Below are positions 24,232 through 35,375 of a stretch of 64,000 nt of DNA, one piece after another. Made by a program: the position numbers and the translations under genes. The first letter of the stretch is position 1. Each line of letters begins with the position of its first letter. Origin of the DNA: Phellopilus nigrolimitatus (taxonomy: Eukaryota > Basidiomycota > Agaricomycetes > Hymenochaetales > Hymenochaetaceae); contig JAJOHG010000004.1 of assembly GCA_021029095.1 (NCBI GenBank), positions 1,426,001-1,490,000 on the forward strand. Direction: 5' to 3'. The notes below the pieces were generated by a model, which did no database searches, was not told the origin of the DNA, and saw nothing but the letters and a program-made list of their open reading frames with translations.

Positions 24232-26105
24232 ATGTCTCGTTCGAACACACCACCATCTCCAGAGACACCGCATCTTGTCTCGCTTGTGTTACACTCGAAG
24301 AAGGCGCTACAGCACGGCGAACAGTTATGCACTCGCGCACACGAGCTGACACATGCAACGTCAGCGGTCGCGACGGACGTGCTCGCGCTTGATGCAAAGG
24401 CGCGTTGGATAACGCAAGGTATCCAGGAACAACTGAAGGTATGCTTAGTCCCGCTGACCCTTATGGACGTGACGTCGCTGATGCGCCAACGCATACGCTG
24501 CTAGCTTGCGGGGACTGTCGCGAAGACCATCGAGGTGCAGCGCAGCCGGCTAGACGACCAAGCAAAGGTGTGGCTTGCGAGTACGATCTAGAAACATGTT
24601 TGAACTCATTCCATGCACTGTATTCCTTCAGGAATGGGACAAAGCTCGCTCCTTTCATTCTGGGAATCTCGACACTATCCTGGAGTCGCTCGAACGACAA
24701 CTCGTGCCACCCGGTTTCCATTTATCCTCTTCATCGTCCTCCATATTCGGGAGCCAACACACCGATGGGGAGGACTCGGAGGCCGCTGAAGAAGGCGTTT
24801 CAAACGAGGACAGGACAAAAGCGAGAAGCGACACCGCAGACAGAAGCAAGTGGAAGACATTGAGGGACTTTGTGGACTTCGCAGGGATCGTGAAGGCGAC
24901 AGAGGAGATGGATGATGACCGGGATATTCTTGACGTGCGTGTCTTTTTTTTTCTTGGTGATTTAATGGGCTCTAAAGTATTAGCATTAACAGGATATCTT
25001 GGCCAAAACAGAAGGATTTCCTATCATTTTGAGTGAAAGCATCGCGTCATTGAAGGACTCACTACCTGTTCTCTGTGAACTTCCTTCAATCAAAGACGTA
25101 TTTGATGCTCAAGAGGCATTAACAACAAACATGGCGAATCACCTTGAGGGTCTCGCGTCTCATTATGAACAAATGGCGGCTGCTTTGAGAGACAAGGAGA
25201 CTGGAATGGAATTCACTGAAGAAGACCTTCAAGGCAAGTTCCGAGGTTTTACCTTAACGTAAGGCCTGGTCTTATCAGCGAACAGAAATGAATCGTGACA
25301 CCGATGAACTTCCTTCAATAATAACGGAACTCGAAGATGACGTTGCTTCGATAAAATCCAGTCAGTGAGTATTTAACTCTTGAGATCGAGCGCTTTTATA
25401 GAGATTGCAAACTAGTGACCAGCTTCAGTCAACGAAGAATACAATTCTCGGGCATCTGAGGAGTCTCAGCGAAATTCTACAACAATTGGATGAGCTAGAA
25501 GGAGTTATGGCTGACATGCTCGATCAGCAACAGGCTGTTGAGGTACTTTCGTAACTGTCTTCGTGATGAAATATTAAGCTCATCTCTTGCTCAGGCCGAG
25601 TACGAGATGCACCTGGCCTCTATTCAGCAACACCTCACAACACTCGAACACCTCTATATCACGTACATTTCCTACGAGACCTCATACAATAGCCTTCTAT
25701 TGGAGCTCGAACGTCGACGAAGGTATCGTGACGCGACTGAAGACTTGGTTTATGGCATGGTAAGGCAGTTGGACGCCTGCGTGATGGTGCGTCCTCACCT
25801 GAATATACTCCATGCTTGCATCTCATTTTCTTATGAAGAGGAAATCCAACTACGAGAAAGCTTTTACGCCACACATGGACCTCATCTTCCTGACGACTTA
25901 TGCTACTGTGTAGCTAACATGCCGACGAAATGGGATGTTGGCCCGGCCCTTGGGGAGGTACCCGAGGAGTTGCCAGACGTGGATGAAGACCTACTCGTCG
26001 AGGTAATGGTCCTTTTACTGTGCGCAATGCTATGTCTAAGACTTGTGCTGTTTTAAGGCCATGAAGCGAATGGATCTTGTGAAGGACGTTACCGAGAGTT
26101 TGTAA
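24232..26105 (+). CDS. ATG17: Autophagy scaffold protein Atg17
   Basis: Atg17-family (APG17) protein, the crescent-shaped coiled-coil scaffold that organises the Atg1 kinase complex at the autophagosome assembly site. Exons encode HLVSLVLHSKKALQHGEQLC at the N-terminus, AGTVAKTIEVQRSRLDDQAK, then LRDFVDFAGIVKATEEM, EMNRDTDELPSIITELEDD, a long helical stretch to YISYETSYNSLLLELERRRR, and HLPDDLCYCVANMPTKW near the C-terminus. The last exon ends with DVTESL and TAA at 26103-26105. The intron at 25234-25285 has a GC donor (AAG|GCAAGT) and is needed to keep the frame between DLQ and MNRDTDE. An intron of 54 bases at about 25786-25839 is a multiple of three and could be retained without breaking the frame. 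Confidence 0.85.
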
Positions 26106-26222
26106 GTTTACTTATGTGGAGACAGTTCAAGTCTGCTATTGTTATGGTTGGTTATACTCTTGAAATAGTATTCGTGTATTTTTACTTCTTTTGACCTCTT
26201 ACAGAATTCTTTACCTACTTTA

Positions 26223-27127
26223 TCAGAGCGAAATTATCTTCCCTGGCCAAAATGCATCCCCTCCTCTGTTTTCGTTAAACCATTCGGAATCATGTGCCAA
26301 GATCGCACGCACGCGTGGCAGCGTTAGCAAATCTGCGATTCGTTTCATGGTCGCCTCGGCCTGCTCCTTGTCGCGGTGCGCGCACTGGTCTCCGTGACGC
26401 ACGGCAATGGCTGCCTCTCCGCGAATGAGACGCCAGTCATGAGCGCTATCTCCGGCAAGGTACATCCATCCTCCGTCAGGCGAAGTTCGCACCAGAGCAT
26501 TCACGTGCCCCGGAAGATGACCAGGTGCAGTCTACTATGTAGAGCGAGCCGTCTCCAAAGTAGTCGAACGCGCGTGGAAAGGGCCCAATCGGCCTCCAAA
26601 TATCGCTATCGAAGTCGAGGAAGTCTGTCCGACCCTCCGGGAGGAGGTCTGAGGGAAAGACGCTCTTTGGGTCAGGCCGGATAGCCGGGCTGGAAGAGCG
26701 TGCGTGAGTCCCCTCCCACAATGAAACGTGCCGAGGAAAATAGCGCGGGATTTCCGACATGGTCCCAATGGCAATGCGACAGAAGTACATGTGTGATGTC
26801 TTGAGGTGTCAGGCCGCCTTTCGCGAGCGAGGCGGGCACGTCCTGCGGGACGCTCGTACGAAAAATCTCTGAGATACGAAGCCTAATGGAGGCGATGGCG
26901 TTCTCCGTGTCACACCTTATGCCGAGGTCAAAAAGGAGGCGTGTGCGTGAGGAAGTGTGCGTGAGGAGGAATGCAAGTGCGGGCGCGAGATGCTTCACTC
27001 CCTCCTTCGCAGTAGAGACGAACATGTAGTCCGGCATTTGCAAGAGCCCACCCTCAAGGGCAGAGACTTCGCAGTACGCCTGGTTAGGGCCATTAGGGAG
27101 AGGCAAAGGTGTGACTTCAGGGGACAT
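26223..27127 (-). CDS. Metallo-beta-lactamase-fold hydrolase, lactonase-like (copy 2)
   Basis: MBL-fold enzyme with the zinc-binding HxHxDH signature in LLSHCHWDHVGNP (near 26770), a later Asp in YLAGDSAHDWR and His in RAILAHDSEWF. It is most like the AHL-lactonase (AiiA/AttM-like) branch; the substrate is unknown. The start at 27127 (MSPEVTPLP) aligns with the start of the related gene at 30447; an upstream in-frame ATG lies at 27157. There is no intron. The frame is broken twice, at 26674-26675 and 26529-26530, both at third positions (Ala and Asp codons). Repairing them aligns it end to end with copy 1, so I read it as functional. It is convergent with ATG17. Confidence 0.75.
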
Positions 27128-27287
27128 CTTGGAACAGACGAGATGCGAAGGTGGCATAATGCATTCCAGGAGCCATACTTATAGGCGCGATGACGTAACG
27201 TGGTAGGACGTGATACAGAAATAGACTTTAGCATGCGGTCGGCAAGTTGCGGGATATTGAAAATCGTTGAATCTCAAGTTGAACATC

Positions 27288-29343
27288 ATGCAAAACATGC
27301 AAGCCCTCGATACTTTGTCTACTGAAATCCTCACCTCCATCATTGAGTACATCGACTCTCCTGCTAAATCTTTCTACAATTATTTGAATAAAAGGGAATT
27401 TTCCTACGAAGGCCAGATTCCTAGAACATCACGCCCTTCCGCGTTCCTCTCACCTGTCGCTTCTCTCTCTCGAGTAAACAAAAAGCTGAGAGATCTGTGC
27501 TTTCCTTTTCTTTTCAAAACACTTTCATGCTGGTCGGACACAAGGCTGAACTATGTTCAAAGGACGCTAGGTTTCGTGTTCTGCTTTCAGCAAGAGGTTA
27601 GAATGCAGTGTCAGGTCAGTCCAGCATAGGTTTTGTCTGTTAACATTTCTGATTCCACCATACTGTTTATAAAGATGCATGAACCTTTACTATCCGAAAG
27701 GAACGCCGAAGGATTCCAATTCTTATGAACAAGTGCAGCTGTTGCACTTTCGTGATCGCTTACCCGGCATGTTTCCTTCTCTTACTGTCTTACGACTGTC
27801 GGGCGTGCGGCTTGACGGCAACATCCTTGGAGTAATAGGGACGTTGAAATCATTGCGTGCCCTTGTAGTTTCCTGCACGCTGGCTTTCTCCTCAAAACAA
27901 AGGGCGAGCCTGCTGAGTCGCGAAAATATGCAGGCGATGCCGCGGCTGGAATCCCTCCGTCTCAGCCCCCCGAACGAAGCAGGCGCTTTTATCATCGAAG
28001 CAGTGCAGGAAAGCTTGAGGGAGTTATCCTTACATTATGATGAAGAGGATGATCAAAAACTTAGCTTCGAGGGTGGACTGGGCATTGCGAACAAAACGTT
28101 CCCGAAGCTCGAGTGCCTCTGTTTGAATCGAATCAGTTTCACCCCAGGATCGCTGAGACAATTTCTTGCGAGACATCGCGGGTCAATTAGGCAGTTGAAC
28201 GTACAGTGCTCTGCGTACAGAATGGATGGTGAGCGTGAGCTGGCTGAGTCGAGTTCTTGAAGGACTGGTCTCGGATCAACCTAACTTAGGCGACGCTAAG
28301 GCCGACAACATTTATTATAATCTCACACACCTTCGGAAACCGGCCGACTTTTACGATGATGAGGCTTTCTGGAACGGATATATCGTAGATGAATTCGGCT
28401 TCGTTCTTCGTGATGGACCAAACCTTCGTGGCGATCTTGACAGAGGTTCAGTCGATAGCGCTCCCAAAGCAGATTTGGAATTGGTCGAACTAGGCATATC
28501 TCTTGCCAACAAAGCTGGCCCAGCTGGTGCGCGCATTAAAGTCAACCAAAAACTGAAGGTCGACAGGTTCTTGTCGATATTTTCTCAATTCCCTGCCTAT
28601 CGAGCACCTATCTCTTGCTACAACAAAGAGCTACGACAAGGGTTTACGCAGTTCATGGTTAGTTATAGCTGCACATGTCACTGTTGTTTATTCATTCATC
28701 ACATTTCGCTTCTACGCAACCGCAGTCTTCAGTGGCAGAAATGTTCCAGTATAATCTGCCGGAACTACGAACAGTTAGCATTGCATGGGACACGTCTGAC
28801 TTTTCGTGGAATACTGAATATTTGGACGATGAATACATAAATTGGCCAGACTCGGAGGACGACTGCGAGGACTATCTTTCCGAATCCAGTGACATGGACA
28901 TGAATCCCGCTGAAACGAGCGATTCTGAATTTGATGTACACTCTGTCACCGACACCGATAATCACCGATTATCTTCCAGACAGGTCTCCCGTGAAAAATA
29001 TAACAGAGCAATGTTTCTGAACAAACCATCCAGACGAAACGAGCTCATAGAGGAAGACTTACTCACACGTTGTCGGCATCGCTGGGCCAGGAGAAACAGT
29101 GATTTATATGTGGAAAATGCAATGTCCGACTTTTTCAAACGATGCCAACGCCTTGAGCTTATCGAATGGTACCTCGGTGACTGTATTGAATGGGAGAATC
29201 CTCCATGTTGGGCATGGAGGAAGCTAAACAATGGCGTAGTCGTCGGAGATTTACAATTTGAAAAATGTGCTCGAATGCCTAAAGCAAAGCTCACAGTCGC
29301 TGTGGGAAGAGAGGCCGAATACTGGGCATCTGTTTGTGCTTAG
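27288..29343 (+). CDS. F-box/LRR-like protein
   Basis: The N-terminus ALDTLSTEILTSIIEYID has the hydrophobic spacing of an F-box, followed by SLSRVNKKLRDLCFPFLFK, which is typical of fungal F-box/LRR genes. Later exons have leucine-rich repeat-like phrases such as FPSLTVLRLSGVRLDG, LKSLRALVVSC, MPRLESLRLS and LRELSLHY. The C-terminal exon (28727-29343) is acidic and ends with a Trp-rich segment. Start could be 27267 or 27288. The junction between the first exon and the one beginning near 27677 is not resolved. A frame break at 28230-28231 sits at a third codon position (Gly). A clean intron lies at about 28657-28726. The gene lies between the two MBL-fold genes on the other strand. Confidence 0.6.
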
Positions 29344-29511
29344 ACTTTTGGCTGGGACATCTTCGACGACGGTGTTCTGTTATGTCTGTGAGTTGATTTT
29401 TTAATAACGCACTTTGTTTACATTTTTTCCTTAGACTAACAGCAACAGGTTTCAAGTTGAAAGTTATATAATGTATTATGACGGCAGCTATCAATGGCCA
29501 GAAGTCATCCT

Positions 29512-30447
29512 TCAACACCATCTCCTTACAGCGAACGAATATTTCCTGGCCAAAACGCAGTCCCCTCCCTTATTTTCCTCAAACCACTCGTTATCGTGCG
29601 CTAAGATTACTCGTACGCGAGGCTGCGACATCACTTCGGTAATTTTGCGAATCGTAGCCGCCGCCTCTTCCTTATCCACATGCATGCAGATGTCTCCATG
29701 CGCCGTGTCGTGCAGAACAGCAATATCGCCCTGTCCACGAAGAAGTCGCCAGTCGTGTGCGCTGTCCCCGGCAAGATAAATCCAGCCCCCATCGGACGAG
29801 GTTCGTGCGAGGATGTTTAAGTGTCCCGCGAGGTGGCCGGGTGCATCGACGATGTAGAGCGCGCCGTCGCCGAAGTAATCGAGCGCTCGGGGGAACGGAC
29901 CGATGGGCTTCCACTCCGCTCCGCTGACATCAAGGAAGTCTGTCCTCCCCGCAGGAAGCAAGTCTGATGGGAACAGGCTTGTCGGATCCTTGGGATATCC
30001 GGGTTCGAAGAGCTCGCGTGAACCGCCGCCGAGGAGAAAACGTGCCTTGGTGAACACCGCCGGGTTGCCGACATGATCCCAATGGACATGGGACAGACAT
30101 ATGTGTGTTATCTCTTCCGGAGCGAGTCCACCAGCCTTCAGCGAGGCACGAACATCCTGCGGGACACGCACGTCGAAGTCTTTCAACATTTCCTTTAGGA
30201 GGGGTGATACTGGGGCGACGTCTATGTTGTCGTGCAAGCCAAGGTCAAAGAGTAGACGCTTGCCGAACGAGGCGTGCGTAAGGAGGAAGGCGAGCGAGGG
30301 TGCGACGTGCCTATCATTCTCGTCAGTGCCGGTGACGACGAGATTGCAAGGCATTTGGAAAAATCCGCCCTCCAGAGCGGACACATCGCAGTAGGCCTGT
30401 TCTGCCTCGGGAGGCGGAAGTATGGAGACGATATGGGATTCAGTCAT
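29512..30447 (-). CDS. Metallo-beta-lactamase-fold hydrolase, lactonase-like (copy 1)
   Basis: Intronless MBL-fold protein of about 306-311 aa. Zinc ligands are visible in ICLSHVHWDHVGNP (near 30080), in YLAGDSAHDWR (Asp) and in VILAHDNEWF (His). Conserved family phrases include DVSALEGG near the start, RLLFDLG and PFPRALDYFGDGALYIVDAPGHLAGH. Family knowledge: this fold opens lactone rings such as N-acyl homoserine lactones or related esters; the substrate here is unknown. At 29559-29560 an extra base in an Asp codon shifts the last residues. Without it the protein ends at 29526 with the same GGDAFWPG tail as copy 2. It is convergent with the F-box/LRR gene. Confidence 0.85.
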   Translation of the reverse strand: MTESHIVSILPPPEAEQAYCDVSALEGGFFQMPCNLVVTGTDENDRHVAPSLAFLLTHASFGKRLLFDLGLHDNIDVAPVSPLLKEMLKDFDVRVPQDVRASLKAGGLAPEEITHICLSHVHWDHVGNPAVFTKARFLLGGGSRELFEPGYPKDPTSLFPSDLLPAGRTDFLDVSGAEWKPIGPFPRALDYFGDGALYIVDAPGHLAGHLNILARTSSDGGWIYLAGDSAHDWRLLRGQGDIAVLHDTAHGDICMHVDKEEAAATIRKITEVMSQPRVRVILAHDNEWFEENKGGDCVLARKYSFAVRRWC

Positions 30448-30867
30448 TTTTGCGATGCTTGTCGTATACCAACCCCGTTCCCTGCGGTTTTATGGGGGGC
30501 TACAACTGTAATAAAGGCAACGCGATTTGAAATCAGCTTCGTAGTAGACCTAGCATACTTCAGCAAAACGTCAGCAGTATTTGCAAGTGTGTCCTAAGGA
30601 GCACCCTTTTTGCTTAAGGATGTACAAATTGAGCTTGTCTCCATCATGTGCTTAACGGCCGTCGGAGACGGTACGTACAGTGGCATAGCATGTTCGTTTT
30701 TTGTAAACGCCGTAAAGACGGCAAATCAAGGAGCTCTTTTTAATCAGCCAAGTTGGTCAAATTACCAATGCACTGCGTGCGGTCTGATCGACAAAACCCT
30801 CTTGCTGTAAGTGAGGTCCAGCAAAACATCTTTAATTTCTGCCCAATCATACAGTCGTAATGTATTT
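30448..30867. other. Intergenic, no gene
   Basis: A 420-base A/T-rich spacer between the MBL-fold gene start and the end of ARP3. It contains the promoter of the MBL-fold gene; no distinct site is recognised. Confidence 0.4.
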
Positions 30868-32615
30868 TTAGTTAACACTGCCGAATATCTGGTATCGTCT
30901 ACAGATACTCGGACCGATCTCCTCGTATTGGGCCTTAGTGTGGCAGGAGGAATAGAACTCTGGCTAGAAGTGAAAGTCTAAAAATCGGAACTCATAATAA
31001 TAGGTGAAAGTATGGCTTACCAATGACGCAAGCAAGGATCCACCAAACCACACAGCGTACCTAACGGTGGGATGATATATAAATACATAAGAAGGACAAA
31101 GACACGGAGATATCCTAACCTTTGCCGCTTGTGCGAAATAACGTCAACTTCGACACCAGTGGACTGAATAAAATAGACGTGAATGGATATGACAACGAAA
31201 CAGCACGTCTCTGAACACCCACTCTCGTCTTGGTACCGCTCGAGACCTCGCTAGCTTCAATCCGACGGTCAACCATTTGTTTAAGGTCACGCTGCAGACG
31301 ATGACCGAAATGTGAAAACATCGTCGATCCTCCTGAGAGCACGATGTTCTGATTGCCATGTAAGTAAGAGACTTTTCATATAATAAAGCTTATGAGTACA
31401 GACTTTGTATAGACCCCGTCGAACATCAATAGGTGATGCTTGGATGACACCGTCAACGATTTCTGGTAAGGGTGTCAGAAAATCCGACGAGTAGATTTCT
31501 GGGTTGAAAAAAATCTCTGGAGCCAGGAAGCGTTCGTATCCGACATCAATTTCGTATGTCTGAAAAAAAGCCGTGTTTAATAAAAGGTATACGAGACTTA
31601 GATGGTGACTCACCCTGCCTGTCACGGTATGCTCGCCCGTGTACCGCTGGAACATATTATAAGGATCGGCGTCGTACTTCCTAAACTCCTTCACGATATC
31701 CTGGCACACGTAACTGTAATTCTCCTTAACCTTGCTAGCAACGCGCATTTGATCTTCGGGAGGGACAGAGACCATTTCGCCACGCTCGCGCATAAGGTTG
31801 AGCACAAACTGTGTTATATCACGACCAGCGATAGGAATATGCTTTATTGCACTGCCGATAACGTAGCCCTCCGCGCAAGGAATGACGTGGGTCACACCGT
31901 CACCCGAGTCGATGACAGTACCGGTAAGCGTGCGATCAGTAACTTTGGGAGAAGACCATGAAGCAGCGAGCGCGAGTACAGCCTGCACGGCAATGTAGAG
32001 ACCCTTGATGTTGAACGACTCGAAGAAGATTTCCGCAGTCTGTTCACGATTCTCGGGCGCATTCAGTGGGGGCTCGGTCTGACCGCTGTACATCAGTTCG
32101 CGCTATATGATGAGAATCAATGCATGTTGCTCACCAGAAGGAAATAATGGTCCTCCGGCTCAGCACGCAGGTATTTGAAGATCGTCTGCTCCCAGTAGCG
32201 CTCCATGTGGTCCCAATTGTCTATCATTCCATGACGGATTGGGTAGTGTACACCATATCCCGGCGTCTTGGTGTTCGCGATGGCCTCGTCGCCGATGAAG
32301 AAGTCGAGATCTTCCACGCCGCGCTTCGACGCGAGGTTGCCAGGCTTCGAGGGAAGGGGCGGACCCGCGCGAGCCGTCTGTGCTGATGCGCCGCCACGCG
32401 TAGCTATCGCGGTTGGGAATACGCTGCACGCATGGTGATTAAGTGCTGGTCAATAGAGCATGAACAGCTGCATTCGACGTACAACGACGGGTCCGAATTG
32501 CCCGCAAAGCTGCGGAAGGGTCAGTCCACGAGCAATACAAATAGTGCTTAGCCACGCACCCAACTTTTGAGAACCCAGTTCCATTGTCACTGATGATAGG
32601 AGCGAGCAATGACAT
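30868..32615 (-). CDS. ARP3: Actin-related protein 3 (Arp2/3 complex)
   Basis: Arp3, an ATP-binding subunit of the Arp2/3 complex that nucleates branched actin filaments. The chain is [137 protein letters not shown] and a C-terminal [13 protein letters not shown] with TAA at 30868-30870. At least seven short introns interrupt it and all splice in frame, for example donor GTGGGT before STGVEV. The first ATG considered is 32615; an earlier in-frame one lies at 32645. No frame errors were seen. Confidence 0.92.
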
Positions 32616-33447
32616 GGCGGTCAGTAGGGAATGCTGCAGGCGCACATGGCACGCTGCGCGATGATATCCGTGTCACGTTCTACTCTTCCCTAAACGGCTA
32701 TTTTCTTCATTTTTTGAACTTGACTTTCAAACACAACTGAAAAACGCGTTTTTGGATCTCAAGGAGGGCTACAACTTCACTGTATTTTTCACGAGTTTCT
32801 GGACTTGTTCTCCGAACCCGGAGTCCACCTTTCTTTTCGACCTTCTAATAGTGGTTTCTGTACGTGTCGATGAGGTCGTTGTCTTCATTATGCCGTCCTG
32901 AGGACTGGGAGAAATCTCTGGCGTAGCAATGGTAGTTGCAGCAGGAAGACAATGACAAAGATGAAGACGAAGGTGAGCCCATTGTTAGTCTACTAAACCG
33001 GGGGACAGATTTTTTTTTATTTGGTGCTGCATCGTTCTGGCCTTTGATCTGTGTGCTTTTAGACCAACATTTCTGTCTGGAACGCATACACTGCTGGCCT
33101 CCACACTCGGCCATTGTATTCTATATGACGGGATTTTGCTATCATTCTGCCTGAATTCCGATGGTCGAACTACCCCTGAATCGCAGCTCATGTACGTGTA
33201 CTGGGACGACAACTTGCCTTATAGCAAAACACAACGGCAAACTTCGTTCTCATAATGAGAATTTCCCTGGAAACCTCTTATTCTTGTTCTAGCCATTGCA
33301 AAAATCCTGTACACGAAAACGCATGATTTACTGCACAGATGCTTTGTCTATCTCGCCTCCCGCATAATTTCGCAGTGACAAATCTCTCCAATGGCATCTA
33401 ATAAATGTCAGTGACGAGATGCCTCTCAGGACATGGTAACTCACCGT
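32616..33447. other. Spacer, no gene recognised
   Basis: Promoter side of ARP3 followed by A/T-rich sequence with only short chance ORFs on both strands. A donor-like GTGAGT occurs just after the stop of the minus-strand peptide gene and may start a 3' UTR intron. Confidence 0.4.
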
Positions 33448-33609
33448 CTATGAATGCAACGTTGGGCATGGACAAATCGTGGTCACCGTCGCAGTCCCAG
33501 ATATCGTGGTAGTTTCCTCCGTGCAAACCAAGGGGCAAGGTCTGGGATCGGGGGCGGCCATTACAAATGCGACGAGGGCGAGGAAAGAAATTGAGAAGAA
33601 AGTACGCAT
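33448..33609 (-). CDS. Small secreted Cys-rich peptide, CxxVC/CxCP pattern (53 aa)
   Basis: A single-exon ORF too short for most gene callers. It starts MRTF, has a hydrophobic signal segment with a likely cleavage after VMA (residue 18), and a mature part of about 35 residues with four cysteines: CPLVC (25-29), a Thr-rich stretch, then CPCP (46-49). It ends TAG at 33448-33450. A GATAAAAGG element lies roughly 80-90 bases upstream. The layout matches the plus-strand peptide at 35181, which also begins MRTF. Function unknown. It could be an effector-like or structural peptide; two disulfides are possible. Confidence 0.5.
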   Translation of the reverse strand: MRTFFSISFLALVAFVMAAPDPRPCPLVCTEETTTISGTATVTTICPCPTLHS

Positions 33610-35180
33610 GTTGGCTTTACGAAGAACTCGCTATAGTACGATTGTGATTGTCTTGGCTGGAGATGAGCAATTACTTGTGATAGTTGGGCCTTTTATCCTG
33701 TTCTTAGGATCTATTCTGGTCGGACTGCCCAAGTCATCGTCGGCTCTGCCTGGATCGTAACATTTCAGATCTAGACGAACAAATCATCATTCGATGGATG
33801 AGCGGCGAACGATGAGTGCCGTTGTGAACATTCGCGCTGAAACAAGGATTCAATCGAGTTCCTACTTCCATTTTGTACAACCTTATCCCATCAAAGTGAC
33901 TATTACAGTCCGAAAGGTCGCAAGTTTGTAATACGGTATGAATTACTTGTATTGTAAATTTCATACTGCACGACCTGGAGACAGCAGCCAATGCCATGAT
34001 GCTCGTGCCTTCTATGATTTTGATGGTCTTAGTCAGTCAGACATTGAATCAATTAGGAGTCTGATGCCTTGTGCCTTTGCGGTGATCTCAATGGATCCAA
34101 ATAATACACCGGAAACACTGTCTTCCTCAATACGAAGAATAGAACGTATCAGCAGATCAATTCAGCAGCTTTGTAGAAATATAATTGCTACTGATACAAT
34201 CTAATGTTTGGTACCTATCAGAGGGCACCGGAAGGGAAGGGAGCTGAGCTAATTACTCACCAGCTGTTTTGTCGCAAAGCCGCTGGGATGGAAGAAGCCA
34301 CACTGGACCATTTTGTTAAGGTTAGCGCACGGGGGGTAGTCGATATTCGCACAGCTTGCACTTGGGTTGATCATTCAATTTCAAACCAGTACAAAATATC
34401 TCGATCGAAAAATGCGATAGTAATTTTTACCATTTGCTGTGCTCGTCCCCTAAGCTTATTATTTTTTTCAATACATGTTGCTACATCCATGCATCACCTG
34501 AGCCTAATTACAGTGTGGACTGTCGTTCTGATGCTAAACAAAGGACAGTTTAGCTTTCGCTTAAACTTGCTCGATTATATAAAACGAGATACGCCAGTTT
34601 CCATAAAGAAACGCCGATCTTTGTGTGTACCCGCTTCGATTCGGAGTTAGCCACAAAAGCATTCAGGGCAAATTCAACCAGAATGCTTCATATACATGAC
34701 CGCGTCGCGCTCAATAGTGGTACCATCCCCGACTGTTGAGAAATTGCATGCTGTAATCCCAACTACCAGCGAAGTCGTGATCGCCGCGTTAGCAAAGGTA
34801 GTGGTGGCGAGAGCGGTGAAGTAGGCAAGTTCGAAGACCTGATCTGAGGTGAGGCATCCGATTGAAACTCTACACAGTTGATGCTATTTGTTCCATCCAA
34901 AAGATATGAACTCTTGCACCTCACAGCGCCATGGTGGACGAACAAGCTTCTGATATTCGAAGCAGATTTCACTACTGCTGAGACGACGGGAAGTCATAAA
35001 TAATACCGGAGCCACTTTTCATTATGATCAGTCAATTGCACAGGAAGCGTCACTATTCGCGATCTGAAGATTTTATCACGCTGGACCAGTATAAGAAAGA
35101 GCAGAGGGCAATTATCGAGTACTCACCTACGCAGAGATCCTTAGAAACCCTCTCACTCTTTGAGCCATTATCATTAGATT
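33610..35180. other. Gene-poor spacer between the two peptide genes
   Basis: 1.57 kb of A/T-rich sequence. Open frames at 33938-34204 and 34204-34650 lack domain or codon signal and I do not call them. A TATAAGAAA element lies at about 35090, 90 bases upstream of the next peptide start. Confidence 0.35.
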
Positions 35181-35375
35181 ATGCGCACGTTTGCGATCAC
35201 CCTTCTCCTCTCCGTCTTTGCGGCTAGCTTGGCGATGGCAAACCTAGTCTCACTAGCCGTTGCCTACACCACCACACCTTCTCCTGCTCCTTCGTTCATC
35301 AATCCCAAATGCGATTTCGTTTGCCCGCCTGGAGTTCACTTCGGAGACGACGGTAGCGCTTGCCAGTGCCCGTGA
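35181..35375 (+). CDS. Small secreted Cys-rich peptide, CxxVC/CxCP pattern (64 aa)
   Basis: It starts MRTF with a strong hydrophobic signal segment (residues 5-20, likely cut after AMA or LAVA), then a Thr/Pro-rich spacer and a Cys-rich end: CDFVC (44-48), PPGVHFGDDGSA, CQCP (61-64), TGA. Spacing between the Cys pairs is 12 residues against 16 in the minus-strand gene at 33448-33609. The shared MRTF start, signal, CxxVC and CxCP suggest an inverted paralogous pair 1.6 kb apart. Function unknown. A donor-like GTGAGG overlaps the stop, so a longer spliced form cannot be excluded. Confidence 0.5.
   Translation: MRTFAITLLLSVFAASLAMANLVSLAVAYTTTPSPAPSFINPKCDFVCPPGVHFGDDGSACQCP

Noticed and set aside
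26223..27127. MBL-fold copy 2 as a pseudogene
   Set aside because: The two breaks are at silent third positions and the repaired frame aligns end to end with copy 1, including all zinc ligands.
34204..34650. Plus-strand ORF of 148 codons in the gene-poor interval
   Set aside because: Composition is like the surrounding A/T-rich sequence, no domain or signal peptide, and no plausible promoter.
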